Assembly (NCBI GenBank): GCA_003533405.1
Contig: DQDL01000038.1
Span: forward strand, 10,052-22,253
Source of the DNA: Clostridiales bacterium
GTDB lineage: Bacteria; Bacillota; Clostridia; Oscillospirales; Oscillospiraceae
Length of the DNA: 12,202 nt
Direction: 5' to 3'
Shown here one piece after another: positions 5,596-12,202 of the stretch (position 1 is its first letter; each line of letters opens with the position of its first letter). A model generated the notes under the pieces. It saw nothing but the letters and a program-made list of their open reading frames with translations. It did no database searches and was not told where the DNA came from. The translations under genes were made by a program, and so were the position numbers.

Positions 5596-6360
5596 ATGAG
5601 CTTACTCGAAGTAAAAGGGATCAAGAAGATCTACAAAACACGCTTTGGCTCGAATGCGGTCGAGGCTTTAAAAAATGTCAATTTCAGCGTCGAGGAGGGC
5701 GAGTACATCGCCATCATGGGCGAATCGGGTTCGGGCAAAACGACGCTTTTGAATATCCTTGCGGCGCTTGACAAGCCTACGGCGGGCTCGGTGCTGCTCG
5801 ACGGTAAGGAGCTTGCAAATATCAAGGAGTCGGCGGTTGCGCAGTTTCGGCGCGATAACCTCGGCTTCGTGTTTCAGGAGTTTAACCTGCTTGACAACTT
5901 CACCGTTGAGGACAACATCTTCCTGCCGTTAGTGCTTGCAGGCAAGACCTATGACGAGATGCACAGCCGCATCGTTCCCATCGCAAAGGAGCTCGGCATC
6001 GCAGAGCTTTTAAAGAAGTACCCCTACGAGATATCCGGCGGTCAGAAGCAGCGTGCCGCCGTTGCAAGGGCGCTCATCACCAATCCCCGCCTTATCCTCG
6101 CCGACGAGCCTACCGGTGCGCTCGACTCCAAGGCGACCGACGAGCTGCTCAGGCTCTTCGGCGAAATTAACCGCTCCGGCCAGACCATCCTCATGGTCAC
6201 GCACTCGGTCAAGGCCGCAAGCCACGCATCCCGTGTGCTGTTTATAAAGGACGGCGAGGTGTTCCACCAGATCTACCGTGGCGAAAGCAGCGATGAGCAG
6301 CTTTATCAGAAGATATCCGACACCCTTACTATGCTGGCGACAGGCGGTGAGCAGGCATGA
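5596..6360 (+). CDS. ABC transporter ATP-binding protein (BceA-like)
   Basis: A 254-aa cytoplasmic ATPase of the MacB/LolD/BceA group (peptide resistance and lipoprotein-type exporters). Walker A is GESGSGKTT (42-50), the Q-loop Q94 lies in FVFQEFNLLDNFTVEDNI, the signature is YEISGGQKQR (144-153), Walker B is LILADEPTGALD (166-177), and the switch histidine is H203 in MVTHS. FVFQEFNLL and DEPTGALDS are typical of this group. The C-terminal tail (about 222-254, DGEVFHQIYRGESSDEQLYQKI) matches BceA-type ATPases. Start fixed by GGAGG 8 nt upstream. The gene has its own promoter, separated by 108 nt from the kinase gene. Its TGA overlaps the permease ATG (ATGA), so the two are translationally coupled and should form one complex. 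Confidence 0.95.
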   Translation: MSLLEVKGIKKIYKTRFGSNAVEALKNVNFSVEEGEYIAIMGESGSGKTTLLNILAALDKPTAGSVLLDGKELANIKESAVAQFRRDNLGFVFQEFNLLDNFTVEDNIFLPLVLAGKTYDEMHSRIVPIAKELGIAELLKKYPYEISGGQKQRAAVARALITNPRLILADEPTGALDSKATDELLRLFGEINRSGQTILMVTHSVKAASHASRVLFIKDGEVFHQIYRGESSDEQLYQKISDTLTMLATGGEQA

Positions 6361-8381
6361 AGGCACTGTTCTATCCCCGCCTTGCGTGGACGGGCATCAA
6401 AAATAACCGCCGCCTGTACCTGCCGTATATCCTGACCTGCATCGGCATGGTGGCAATGTTCTACATCATGCTTTCGCTGTCCACAGGCGAATTTTTGAAC
6501 ACCATGCGAGGCGGCGCAACGCTCGGCAACGTGCTCGTCCTCGGAGCGGGCGTCATCGGCTTTTTCGCCGTGCTGTTTCTGTTTTATACAAACTCTTTCC
6601 TCATCCGCAGAAGGAAAAAGGAGTTCGGCCTTTATAACATCCTCGGCATGGGCAAGCGCAATATCGCAAGAGTGCTTTTTAGCGAAACGCTCATCCTTGC
6701 GGCCGTGTCGCTGGTGTTCGGGCTTATCCTCGGCGTTGCACTGTCTAAGCTTGCCGAGCTCGGACTTGCGTTCTTTGTCGAGTCCGACGCAGGCTATGAC
6801 TTCACCGTCTATCCGACGGCAATGGGCTACACCGTGCTGCTGTTTGTCTGCATTTTCCTTCTGCTGTTTTTTAAATCGGTAGGGCAGGTAGGTCTGGCGA
6901 ACCCCGTCGAGCTTCTGCACAGCGAAAGCGTCGGCGAAAAGCCGCCCAAGGCAAACTGGGCGCTTGGCGTTCTCGGCATAGTCATTCTTGCCGCCGCCTA
7001 CTACATTTCCGTCACCATCGAGCAGCCCGTTTCAGCCCTCGGCTGGTTCTTTATTGCGGTGCTCATGGTCATTGCGGCGACCTACCTGCTTTTTATCGCA
7101 GGCTCTGTTCTGCTGTGCCGCATTTTGCAGAAAAACAAGCGCTATTACTATAAGCCCGACCACTTCGTCTCCGTGTCCTCGATGGTCTACCGCATGAAGC
7201 GCAACGGAGCGGGTCTTGCCTCTATCTGCATCCTCATTACTATGGTGCTCGTCATGATAGCCAGCACCTCCTGCCTGTACTTCGGCAAGGAGGATGTCCT
7301 CAGAGAGCAGTACCCCTACGACTTCGTAATCAGCTGCGATTACGATAATCAGAAATTCGACCAAGCCGACATCGACAGGACAAAGACGGCAATTGACGCA
7401 TATTTTGACAGGCACGGCGGCATCACCGACGGCGTTTACGGTAAGGTCGCAAGTCTTGCCGGCGGCTTCAAGGACGGCAGACTCGAGGTCGATTCCTCCA
7501 TTGCAAATATCGACGCTTACGCCGTTGACAGCGTGTGCAACTTCAATGTCGTTTCGCTGGACGATTACAACAGAAACACCGGCAACAACATAAGCCTTGC
7601 CGATGACGAGGCGCTACTTTTCACCAAGAAGACAGACATAAATACCGACACCGTCCAAATCGCCGACGGCAAAAAATACAGGGTCGTCAGGACCGACGGC
7701 GGCTACGATTTCGGTCACGATACAAACACTCTTGCGGTAGGCTCGGTCTGCCTTGTCGTTTCGGATTTTGACTCCGCTGTCGAGGAGCTTTGCAAGCTCA
7801 ACGCACTCCATGAGAGCGGGAGAATAGTCATACTCGAGTGGCGCTATCAGTTTAACCCTGCTGCCGATTACGATACGCAGGCTGAAATGACAAACGATTT
7901 GTCCGACTGCCTTGCGGCAAATCACAGCAACGGCGGTTACAGCCTCGGCAGCATGGCCTCGGCAAGGGACGATTTTTACGGCTCGTTCGGCGGTCTGTTC
8001 TTCCTCGGCATCATGCTCAGCATCGTGTTTATCCTAGCCGCCGTCCTCATCATTTACTATAAGCAGATCTCCGAGGGCTACGAGGATCAGTCGAGATTTG
8101 AGATAATGCAGAAGGTCGGCATGACCAAAAAGGATATCCGCAAGAGCATAAACTCGCAGATGCTCACGGTGTTTTTCCTGCCGCTGCTGTTTGCAATAGT
8201 CCACCTCGGCTTTGCCTTCCCAATGATAAACAAGCTTCTTTTGCTCTTCGGACTTGATAACCTCGGCCTGCTGCTTTTGACGGCGGCAATAAGCGCACTG
8301 GTTTTCGCCCTGTTTTACATCATCGTCTACCGTGTGACCTCCAACGCCTACTACTCCATCGTCAGCGGCGCAAAAGAGTGA
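6357..8381 (+). CDS. FtsX/BceB-family ABC transporter permease
   Basis: A 674-aa integral membrane permease, the partner of the ATPase. I count ten hydrophobic helices, at about 22-42, 58-82, 107-129, 155-173, 201-220, 228-252, 287-306, 543-567, 602-622 and 633-658. A large non-membrane domain of roughly 235 residues (307-542) lies between helices 7 and 8. This 10-helix plan with an extracellular domain before helix 8 is characteristic of BceB-type permeases, where the domain recognises the peptide antibiotic and governs kinase signalling. FtsX-type cytoplasmic motifs are present: RRRKKEFGLYNILGMGKRNI (84-103) and the matching RFEIMQKVGMTKKDIRKSI (580-598). The start overlaps the ATPase stop. 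A strong terminator follows 16 nt after the stop. No antimicrobial-peptide biosynthesis gene is nearby, so resistance or sensing rather than self-immunity is more likely. The actual ligand is unknown. Confidence 0.94.
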   Translation: MKALFYPRLAWTGIKNNRRLYLPYILTCIGMVAMFYIMLSLSTGEFLNTMRGGATLGNVLVLGAGVIGFFAVLFLFYTNSFLIRRRKKEFGLYNILGMGKRNIARVLFSETLILAAVSLVFGLILGVALSKLAELGLAFFVESDAGYDFTVYPTAMGYTVLLFVCIFLLLFFKSVGQVGLANPVELLHSESVGEKPPKANWALGVLGIVILAAAYYISVTIEQPVSALGWFFIAVLMVIAATYLLFIAGSVLLCRILQKNKRYYYKPDHFVSVSSMVYRMKRNGAGLASICILITMVLVMIASTSCLYFGKEDVLREQYPYDFVISCDYDNQKFDQADIDRTKTAIDAYFDRHGGITDGVYGKVASLAGGFKDGRLEVDSSIANIDAYAVDSVCNFNVVSLDDYNRNTGNNISLADDEALLFTKKTDINTDTVQIADGKKYRVVRTDGGYDFGHDTNTLAVGSVCLVVSDFDSAVEELCKLNALHESGRIVILEWRYQFNPAADYDTQAEMTNDLSDCLAANHSNGGYSLGSMASARDDFYGSFGGLFFLGIMLSIVFILAAVLIIYYKQISEGYEDQSRFEIMQKVGMTKKDIRKSINSQMLTVFFLPLLFAIVHLGFAFPMINKLLLLFGLDNLGLLLLTAAISALVFALFYIIVYRVTSNAYYSIVSGAKE

Positions 8382-8397
8382 TTTATACACATTCGTG

Positions 8398-8430
8398 CCC
8401 GGTGTCAAATTTTTTGACACCGGGTATTTT
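8398..8430 (+). terminator. Terminator of the ABC transporter operon
   Basis: Perfect 12-bp stem CCCGGTGTCAAA (8398-8409) / TTTGACACCGGG (8413-8424) with a 3-nt loop, followed by TATTTTT. It ends the ABC operon 16 nt past the permease stop and insulates the second flavoenzyme gene. Confidence 0.85.
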
Positions 8431-8513
8431 TGACGTTTGGGAATATGAGTTAATTTAATTACAAAAAACGAGCAAATATGAAAAAATGATTAAAATTAGC
8501 ACCTATAAAATAA

Positions 8514-8542
8514 TTGATTTTACCCAAAATGTGTGTTATACT
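8514..8542 (+). promoter_or_regulatory. Promoter of the second flavoenzyme gene
   Basis: TTGATT (8514-8519), 17-nt spacer, TATACT (8537-8542) with an upstream TG (TGtTATACT), so an extended -10 as well. A long A/T-rich tract (about 8450-8515) precedes it and could act as an UP element. This fits a strongly expressed gene. Predicted start about 8549, leaving a leader of about 110 nt. Confidence 0.7.
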
Positions 8543-8548
8543 CTTAGC

Positions 8549-8650
8549 GATGTTGTGTAAACAGCTACTTTTCATCTCGTAAACGTTGGGGGCGTCGGTC
8601 GAGGAGGACCGGGGCGTCATCGTGAAATAAAGAATTACATTTTTAGAAAG
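8549..8650 (+). promoter_or_regulatory. Structured 5' leader of the second flavoenzyme mRNA
   Basis: The leader holds a direct repeat GGGGCGTC (8589-8596 and 8611-8618, period 22). Between the copies is a small hairpin CGGTC (8596-8600) / GACCG (8607-8611), whose loop contains the SD-like GAGGAG. I do not recognise a known riboswitch class. A GTG-AAA-TAA triplet run at 8622 is too short and too far from GAGGAGG to count as a leader peptide. Confidence 0.4.
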
Positions 8651-8660
8651 GATGTATTAA

Positions 8661-10739
8661 ATGAACGAAAAGTATGCACCTCTATTTACCCCGTTCAAGA
8701 TCGGCAATGTAGAGATCAAGAACCGCATTGTCCAGTGCTCCATGGGCGGCACTTCCCTGTTTGGCTGGCTCGAGCCCTGCCACTTCGATAAGGAAGCTGC
8801 TTACTTCCTGCTCCAGAGAGCCCAGAAGGGCGTTGGCCTTGTCCTCCCCGGCATGCAGTGTGTCCGCGACACCATGGGTATGCCCGGCCGTCATTGGCTG
8901 TACCAGAACAAGAGAATGTTCAAGCAGCTCAAGGAGTACATGGTCGAGTTCCACAAGACCGGCGCAAAGCTCTTCATCCAGCTGGCCGGCGGCTTCGGCC
9001 GTTCCATGGCAGTTACCCCCTGGATGGTAGTTCTCGCAAAGAACGACCTCCTCAACAAGCTCGCAAGCCCCGTAGTCGATGTTCAGTACGCCTGCGCATC
9101 CGCTTCCGAGACTCCTAACCGCTGGGCAGAGGAGCTCACCTCCCGTCCCATGACCGTTAAGGAGATCCACGAGATGGTCGACGCTTTCGGTAAGACCGCA
9201 AAGCTCCTCCGTGACGCCGGTGTTGACGGTGTTGAGATCCACGCCGTTCACGAAGGCTACCTGCTTGACCAGTTCACCATGAAGAATTGGAACCATCGTA
9301 CCGACGAGTACGGCGGCTCTTTCGAAAACAGATATCGCTTCCCCGTTGAAGTCGTTCAGTGCATCAAGAGATACGCCGGCGAGGACTTCCCCGTATCCCT
9401 GCGTTACTCCGCAGTTTCCTACTGCGCAGGCTGGGGCAAGGGCATCGTTCCCGCAGCTATCGGCAAGATCCCCGAGTTCGGCCGTGACATGGAAGAGTCC
9501 GAGAAGGCCATCAAGTACCTCGGCGACATGGGCTACGACTTCTTCAACACCGATAACGGTACTTACGACTCCTGGTACTGGGCACATCCGCCTCAGTACA
9601 TGCCCGACAACTGCAACCTCGAAGATGTTGAGCATGTCAAGAAGTTCACCGATAAGCCCGTTGCATGCGCCGGCCGTATGACTCCGGAGAAGGCTGCAGA
9701 AGAGATCGCTGCCGGCCGTCTGGACGCAGTCGCTATCGCTCGTCAGAACCTCTGCGACCCCGACTGGATCCTCAAGATCCTCGACGGCAAGGAAGACGAG
9801 ATCCGTCCCTGCATCCGCTGCCACAACGGCTGCTTCAACTTTGCTAAGTACAGAGGCACCGCAAACATCCAGGCTCTCGAGGACTCCCTCCACCTGGGCC
9901 GCTGCGCACTGTATCCCCCCACGATGCAGCACAACCGTTACAAGATCATCCCCACCAAGAACCCCAAGAAGGTTGCTATCATCGGCGCCGGCATCGGCGG
10001 CTGCGAGGCAGCTCTGGTTCTGAAGCAGCGCGGACATCATCCTGTTGTCTTCGAGAAGACCGACCGCATCGGCGGCCTGTTCCTCACCGCTTCCGCAATG
10101 ACCTTCAAAGAGAACGACAAGAAGCTCCTTGAGTGGTACGAGAGAGAAGTTAAGAAGGCCGGCATCGAGTTCCGCTTCAACACCGAGATCAACGACCTGG
10201 GCGTCATCGCTCGCCAGTTTGACGAGATCATCGTCGCTACCGGCGCTGTCCCCAGAAAGATGGCTATCCCCGGCTTCGAGAAGTGCATGACCTTCACGGA
10301 TCTGCTCCGCGACAAGAAGCCCACCGGCGACAAGATCGTATTCTTCGGCGGCGGCCAGTCCGCTTGCGAGGCTGCATACGACATGGTTCTCGCCGGCAAG
10401 CACCCCATCATCGTAGAGTTCGCAAAGGACCTCGTTCCTGCACAGAATGTCTGCCTGTCCAACGCTTCCTTCCTGCGTGATGTTCTCGAGTTCCATCAGG
10501 TTCCCACCTACCTCGAGCACACCATCCGTGAGATCAAGGACAAGACCGTCGTCATCGCTTCCAAGGACGGCAAGAATGTATTCGAGGTCGAGTACGACAA
10601 CATCGTAAACGGCATCGGCTTCGTTCCCGCTCCCGTAGGCGGCAAGGGTGCAAACATCCACCGTGTCGGCGACTGTGTCACCATCGGCAACCTGCGTACC
10701 GCTATCTGGCGTGCATGGGATGTCTGCATGAAGATCTAA
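8661..10739 (+). CDS. FMN/FAD/4Fe-4S oxidoreductase, paralogue of the 435-2507 enzyme
   Basis: A 692-aa predicted C=C-reducing flavoenzyme with the same plan as the minus-strand paralogue, alignable over its whole length. The barrel carries EIHAVHEGYLLDQF (H194, H197, Y200). The cluster cysteines are C384, C387, C391 and C415. The FAD motif is G442-x-G444-x-x-G447, the second dinucleotide motif is GGGQSACEAA (563-572), and the C-terminal motif is GDCVTIGNLRT. Most differences lie in the region after the first Rossmann domain and in a short insert near residues 255-272 (YCAGWGKGIVPAAIGKIPEF). AGAAAGGA about 8 nt upstream supports the ATG. Codon use is skewed to AAG, ATC, TTC, AAC and CGT/CGC, unlike the ATA- and AAA-rich two-component genes next door, suggesting high expression. 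It is preceded by its own promoter and followed by a strong terminator, so it is transcribed alone. The substrate cannot be named; enoates, dienoates, aryl-acrylates and steroid or bile-acid enones are all handled by relatives. Confidence 0.93.
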   Translation: MNEKYAPLFTPFKIGNVEIKNRIVQCSMGGTSLFGWLEPCHFDKEAAYFLLQRAQKGVGLVLPGMQCVRDTMGMPGRHWLYQNKRMFKQLKEYMVEFHKTGAKLFIQLAGGFGRSMAVTPWMVVLAKNDLLNKLASPVVDVQYACASASETPNRWAEELTSRPMTVKEIHEMVDAFGKTAKLLRDAGVDGVEIHAVHEGYLLDQFTMKNWNHRTDEYGGSFENRYRFPVEVVQCIKRYAGEDFPVSLRYSAVSYCAGWGKGIVPAAIGKIPEFGRDMEESEKAIKYLGDMGYDFFNTDNGTYDSWYWAHPPQYMPDNCNLEDVEHVKKFTDKPVACAGRMTPEKAAEEIAAGRLDAVAIARQNLCDPDWILKILDGKEDEIRPCIRCHNGCFNFAKYRGTANIQALEDSLHLGRCALYPPTMQHNRYKIIPTKNPKKVAIIGAGIGGCEAALVLKQRGHHPVVFEKTDRIGGLFLTASAMTFKENDKKLLEWYEREVKKAGIEFRFNTEINDLGVIARQFDEIIVATGAVPRKMAIPGFEKCMTFTDLLRDKKPTGDKIVFFGGGQSACEAAYDMVLAGKHPIIVEFAKDLVPAQNVCLSNASFLRDVLEFHQVPTYLEHTIREIKDKTVVIASKDGKNVFEVEYDNIVNGIGFVPAPVGGKGANIHRVGDCVTIGNLRTAIWRAWDVCMKI

Positions 10740-10770
10740 TCTTTTGCAAGGCACAGCATACTAAAAAATT

Positions 10771-10803
10771 AAACAGGTGCGGATTTTCCGCACCTGTTTT
10801 CTT
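10771..10803 (+). terminator. Terminator of the second flavoenzyme gene
   Basis: 13-bp perfect stem AAACAGGTGCGGA (10771-10783) / TCCGCACCTGTTT (10787-10799), 3-nt loop, then TTCTTT. It lies 31 nt past the TAA. Confidence 0.85.
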
Positions 10804-10823
10804 TATGTTAATATGTAAATATG

Positions 10824-10857
10824 AAAAAAGACAGGTCACACGACCTGTCTTTTTTTC
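10824..10857. terminator. Bidirectional terminator between convergent genes
   Basis: AAAAAAGACAGGTC (10824-10837), loop ACAC, then GACCTGTC followed by T residues (10842-10857). A-tract and T-tract flanks allow use on both strands. It starts 9 nt past the stop of the minus-strand 86-aa gene, so it serves that gene and backs up the plus-strand terminator at 10771-10803. Confidence 0.85.
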
Positions 10858-10866
10858 TTAACCTAA

Positions 10867-11127
10867 TCAGTAAGTCCAGGGCTGCTCGCCGGTAACGAAA
10901 ATGAACGGCCACTGCAGGAAGTCAACGAGAAGGTTGAGTTTCTTCTTAACTGCAAACTGGACATCCTCATCACGAAGGTCAAACTTCTTGAGGAAAGCCT
11001 TGGGGTCGGCCTCAAGAATGCCGCCGGCTACGCCAAGCATCTTGCCAAAATCGAGATCACGGACAGTGTCCTTAAGCAGCTCGAGGGAAGCCTCAACGCC
11101 GATGGACTTAACGGTTTTAATGCACAT
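10867..11127 (-). CDS. Unrecognised 86-aa protein
   Basis: A small soluble-looking, mostly helical protein with no family that I recognise. It has no signal peptide or membrane helix, one cysteine (C2), an acidic/basic amphipathic middle (FLKKFDLRDEDVQFAVKKKLNLLVDFL) and an aromatic tail (QWPFIFVTGEQPWTY). Evidence that it is real: GGGAGG 11 nt before the ATG (a little far), a promoter with TTTACA/TATAGT and an 18-nt spacer, a terminator right after the stop, and codons biased to AAG, CTC/CTT, GAC and CGT like the neighbouring flavoenzyme. Its promoter carries GTTATGTCATAAC, whose ATGTCATA core also occurs at the tetR and first flavoenzyme control regions. A link to flavoenzyme function is possible but only inferred from proximity and that motif. 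Confidence 0.75.
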   Translation of the reverse strand: MCIKTVKSIGVEASLELLKDTVRDLDFGKMLGVAGGILEADPKAFLKKFDLRDEDVQFAVKKKLNLLVDFLQWPFIFVTGEQPWTY

Positions 11128-11172
11128 TCTAAAATAATCCTCCCTATTGTATTGTTAAATGTTTAAAAATTC

Positions 11173-11213
11173 GTTATGTCATAACTATACCACACATATG
11201 GGCATTTTGTAAA
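11173..11213 (-). promoter_or_regulatory. Promoter and palindrome of the 86-aa gene
   Basis: Minus strand: -35 TTTACA (11213-11208), 18-nt spacer, -10 TATAGT (11189-11184). The dyad GTTATG-T-CATAAC (11173-11185) overlaps the end of the -10 and the predicted start (about 11177), a position suited to repression. Its ATGTCATA core matches the motif at 3270-3277 and 2556-2563. Confidence 0.6.
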
Positions 11214-11271
11214 CATCTAATTACACACCAAGGGCATTTTAACACAAATATGCACAACTGTCAAAAAGAAA

Positions 11272-11305
11272 AATCTGAAAAATCGGTGCATTGTGATACA
11301 CCGAT
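11272..11305 (-). terminator. Terminator of the small 56-aa gene
   Basis: On the minus strand, ATCGGTG and CACCGAT (11305-11299 with 11288-11282) form a stem closing a 10-nt loop, followed directly by TTTTTC and a further T-rich run. It lies 9 nt past the stop codon at 11315-11317, which supports a real minus-strand transcript here. Confidence 0.65.
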
Positions 11306-11314
11306 CGTAATTTG

Positions 11315-11485
11315 TCAGGTTTTCGGAATAAATCGAACGGCGCAGCTTTGCTCTGCCTGCTTAATAAGGCAGACCGACTGCTCACAGGGAGCGCTGCTCT
11401 GCATCGGCGGAGTGTCCGGCTCACGGCGCTCGGTGACCCGCTGCCACACCGCATCGAAGCCCTCAAGACTCAATTTTTCATCCAT
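11315..11485 (-). CDS. Probable 56-aa protein (MDEKLSLEGFDAVWQRV...)
   Basis: Probable small protein of 56 residues beginning MDEKLSLEGFDAVWQRVTER and ending CAVRFIPKT, with three cysteines (C34, C39, C48). The opening resembles the N-terminal segment of some clostridial ferritin-like or uncharacterised proteins (an EGFDAVWQRV-type start), but the rest does not continue like one. It may therefore be a short independent protein or the broken front end of a longer gene. The start at 11485 is preferred because GGGTGA lies 5 nt upstream; an in-frame ATG at 11503 lacks a ribosome binding site. A terminator follows 9 nt beyond the stop. A TATAAT at 11507-11502 exists, but it is very close to the start and has no -35, so the promoter is unclear. 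It is divergent to rsmE. Confidence 0.5.
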   Translation of the reverse strand: MDEKLSLEGFDAVWQRVTERREPDTPPMQSSAPCEQSVCLIKQAEQSCAVRFIPKT

Positions 11486-11516
11486 AGCATTCACCCGCTG
11501 CATTATATGCCCGCAC

Positions 11517-11545
11517 TTGAAAAAGGGTGCGGAATGTGCGATAAT
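11517..11545 (+). promoter_or_regulatory. Promoter of rsmE
   Basis: TTGAAA (11517-11522), 17-nt spacer, GATAAT (11540-11545) with TGc in front, an extended -10. Predicted start about 11552; GGAGGTG at 11563-11569 leads to the ATG at 11575. Confidence 0.7.
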
Positions 11546-11574
11546 AAATAAAAATAATTCGTGGAGGTGTCGAT

Positions 11575-12202
11575 ATGCCAAGATTTTTTGTGAGCGATAC
11601 CGATGACTTCGGCAAGACGGCGGTCATCCGTGGCCGGGATGCCGAGCATATCCGTGTTCTGCGCCTGCGCCCGGGCGAGGCTATGACGATCTGCGACGGC
11701 AGGGGAACGGACTATCGGTGCAGGCTCGTGCGTTCCGACAAGGACGAAGCCGAGGCCGAGATACTCGAGGTCGTGTCGTGCCCCGGCGAGCCGAGCGTCA
11801 GGGTGCGCATTTTCTGCGGTCTTCCCAAGGGCGACAAGACCGATTATATCATTCAAAAATGCGTTGAGGCCGGCGCGTCGGAGATAGTTTTCTTCGATTC
11901 GGAACGGGTCATCCAGCGCACCGACGGCGTGCCCAAGAAATTGGAGCGCTGGAACAGGATATCCGAGGAAGCGGCAAAGCAGTCGGGCAGGGGAATTATC
12001 CCCACTGTTTCGTGGATGCCGGGCTTCGGTCAGATGCTCAAGGAAGCGATCGAGTGCGACAGTGCCCTGTTCATGTACGAGACCGGCAAGCGTGAAGCGC
12101 TCTCGGAGGCGCTCAAGGACGCAAAGGAGCTCACCACCGCCGCAATAATAACCGGCCCCGAGGGGGGCTTTGAGCCGTCCGAGGCGGAAGCGGCACGGCA
12201 GG
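11575..12202 (+). CDS. rsmE: 16S rRNA (uracil1498-N3)-methyltransferase RsmE, 3' end cut by window
   Basis: The first 209 residues of a SPOUT-class methyltransferase that makes m3U1498 in 16S rRNA using S-adenosylmethionine. It opens MPRFFV with a PUA-like N-terminal domain (1-70; AEHIRVLRLRPGEAMTICDG). Family signatures follow: GLPKGDKTDYIIQKCVEAGASEIVFF (82-107), SERVIQR, ERWNRISEEAAKQSGRGIIP (124-143), and the cofactor-knot motif ITGPEGGFEPSEAEAA (192-207). The family is usually about 240-250 aa, so roughly 35-40 residues lie beyond the window edge. The start is supported by GGAGGTG 5 nt upstream and a good promoter. In many Firmicutes rsmE follows prmA; here it has its own promoter and is the first gene of its unit. 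Confidence 0.95.
   Translation, partial: MPRFFVSDTDDFGKTAVIRGRDAEHIRVLRLRPGEAMTICDGRGTDYRCRLVRSDKDEAEAEILEVVSCPGEPSVRVRIFCGLPKGDKTDYIIQKCVEAGASEIVFFDSERVIQRTDGVPKKLERWNRISEEAAKQSGRGIIPTVSWMPGFGQMLKEAIECDSALFMYETGKREALSEALKDAKELTTAAIITGPEGGFEPSEAEAARQ

Noticed and set aside
5596..8381. Immunity transporter of a lantibiotic gene cluster
   Set aside because: No precursor peptide, lanthionine synthetase or processing protease lies in the window; the gene set and kinase type fit a stand-alone BceAB-like sensing and resistance module.
8682..10754. 690-codon open frame on the minus strand across the second flavoenzyme
   Set aside because: Same antisense effect of codon bias as in the paralogue. 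The predicted protein is low-complexity D/L/A/V-rich with no known motifs and no start signals.
11250..11606. 118-codon plus-strand frame before rsmE
   Set aside because: It runs through the terminator and promoter elements and into rsmE in another frame, with no ribosome binding site; the minus-strand 56-aa frame has better signals.
11503..11856. 117-codon minus-strand frame overlapping the start of rsmE
   Set aside because: It overlaps a certain gene and its promoter, has no ribosome binding site, and reads as the complement of rsmE codons.
1..12202. CRISPR array, tRNA or rRNA genes, transposase or integrase
   Set aside because: No regularly spaced repeats, no cloverleaf-like or rRNA-like sequence, and no transposase-type protein were seen on either strand. 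The only exact long repeat is the pair of 34-bp palindromes.

Overview
This window looks like a chromosomal segment of a gut-type Clostridia (Firmicutes), most likely Ruminococcaceae/Oscillospiraceae. The reasons are strong GGAGG-type ribosome binding sites, consensus sigma-A-like promoters, A/T-flanked intrinsic terminators, a BceRS-BceAB-type peptide sensing and export module, and two large iron-sulfur flavoenzymes of the 2-enoate / 2,4-dienoyl-CoA reductase type common in anaerobic clostridia. The taxonomic placement is inference; no rRNA or other taxonomic marker gene is present.

Layout. Bases 1-434 hold no convincing gene but are packed with hairpins, including two identical 34-bp palindromes (121-154 and 390-423). 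The right-hand copy sits just past the stop codon of a minus-strand 690-aa flavoenzyme (435-2507). Upstream of it on the same strand is a TetR-type regulator (2615-3250) whose promoter carries a palindrome over the predicted transcription start. Reading right from about 3440 is a five-gene block: a TfoX N-terminal-domain protein (3509-3820), an OmpR-family response regulator (3822-4493), a small intramembrane-sensing-type histidine kinase (4498-5487), then after a promoter gap an ABC ATPase (5596-6360) and a ten-helix FtsX/BceB-type permease (6357-8381), closed by a strong terminator. Next, on the plus strand, is a second 692-aa flavoenzyme (8661-10739), a close paralogue of the first, with its own promoter and a roughly 110-nt structured leader. 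Two terminators separate it from a convergent 86-aa orphan gene (10867-11127, minus). A probable 56-aa gene (11315-11485, minus) lies divergent to rsmE (11575 to the window end, cut off).

How the genes may work together. The kinase, regulator, ATPase and permease form a self-contained module of the kind that detects and resists cell-wall-active antimicrobial peptides: the transporter senses the peptide, the kinase phosphorylates the regulator, and the regulator activates the transporter promoter. A tandem GTAAGnTT repeat upstream of an extended -10 element with no good -35 is the probable regulator site. The two flavoenzymes are predicted to pass electrons from NAD(P)H through FAD, a 4Fe-4S cluster and FMN to an activated C=C bond; their substrates cannot be read from sequence. 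A short motif (AAATGTCATA or its ATGTCATA core) recurs at the tetR promoter, upstream of the first flavoenzyme and at the promoter of the 86-aa gene, which suggests a small local TetR regulon.
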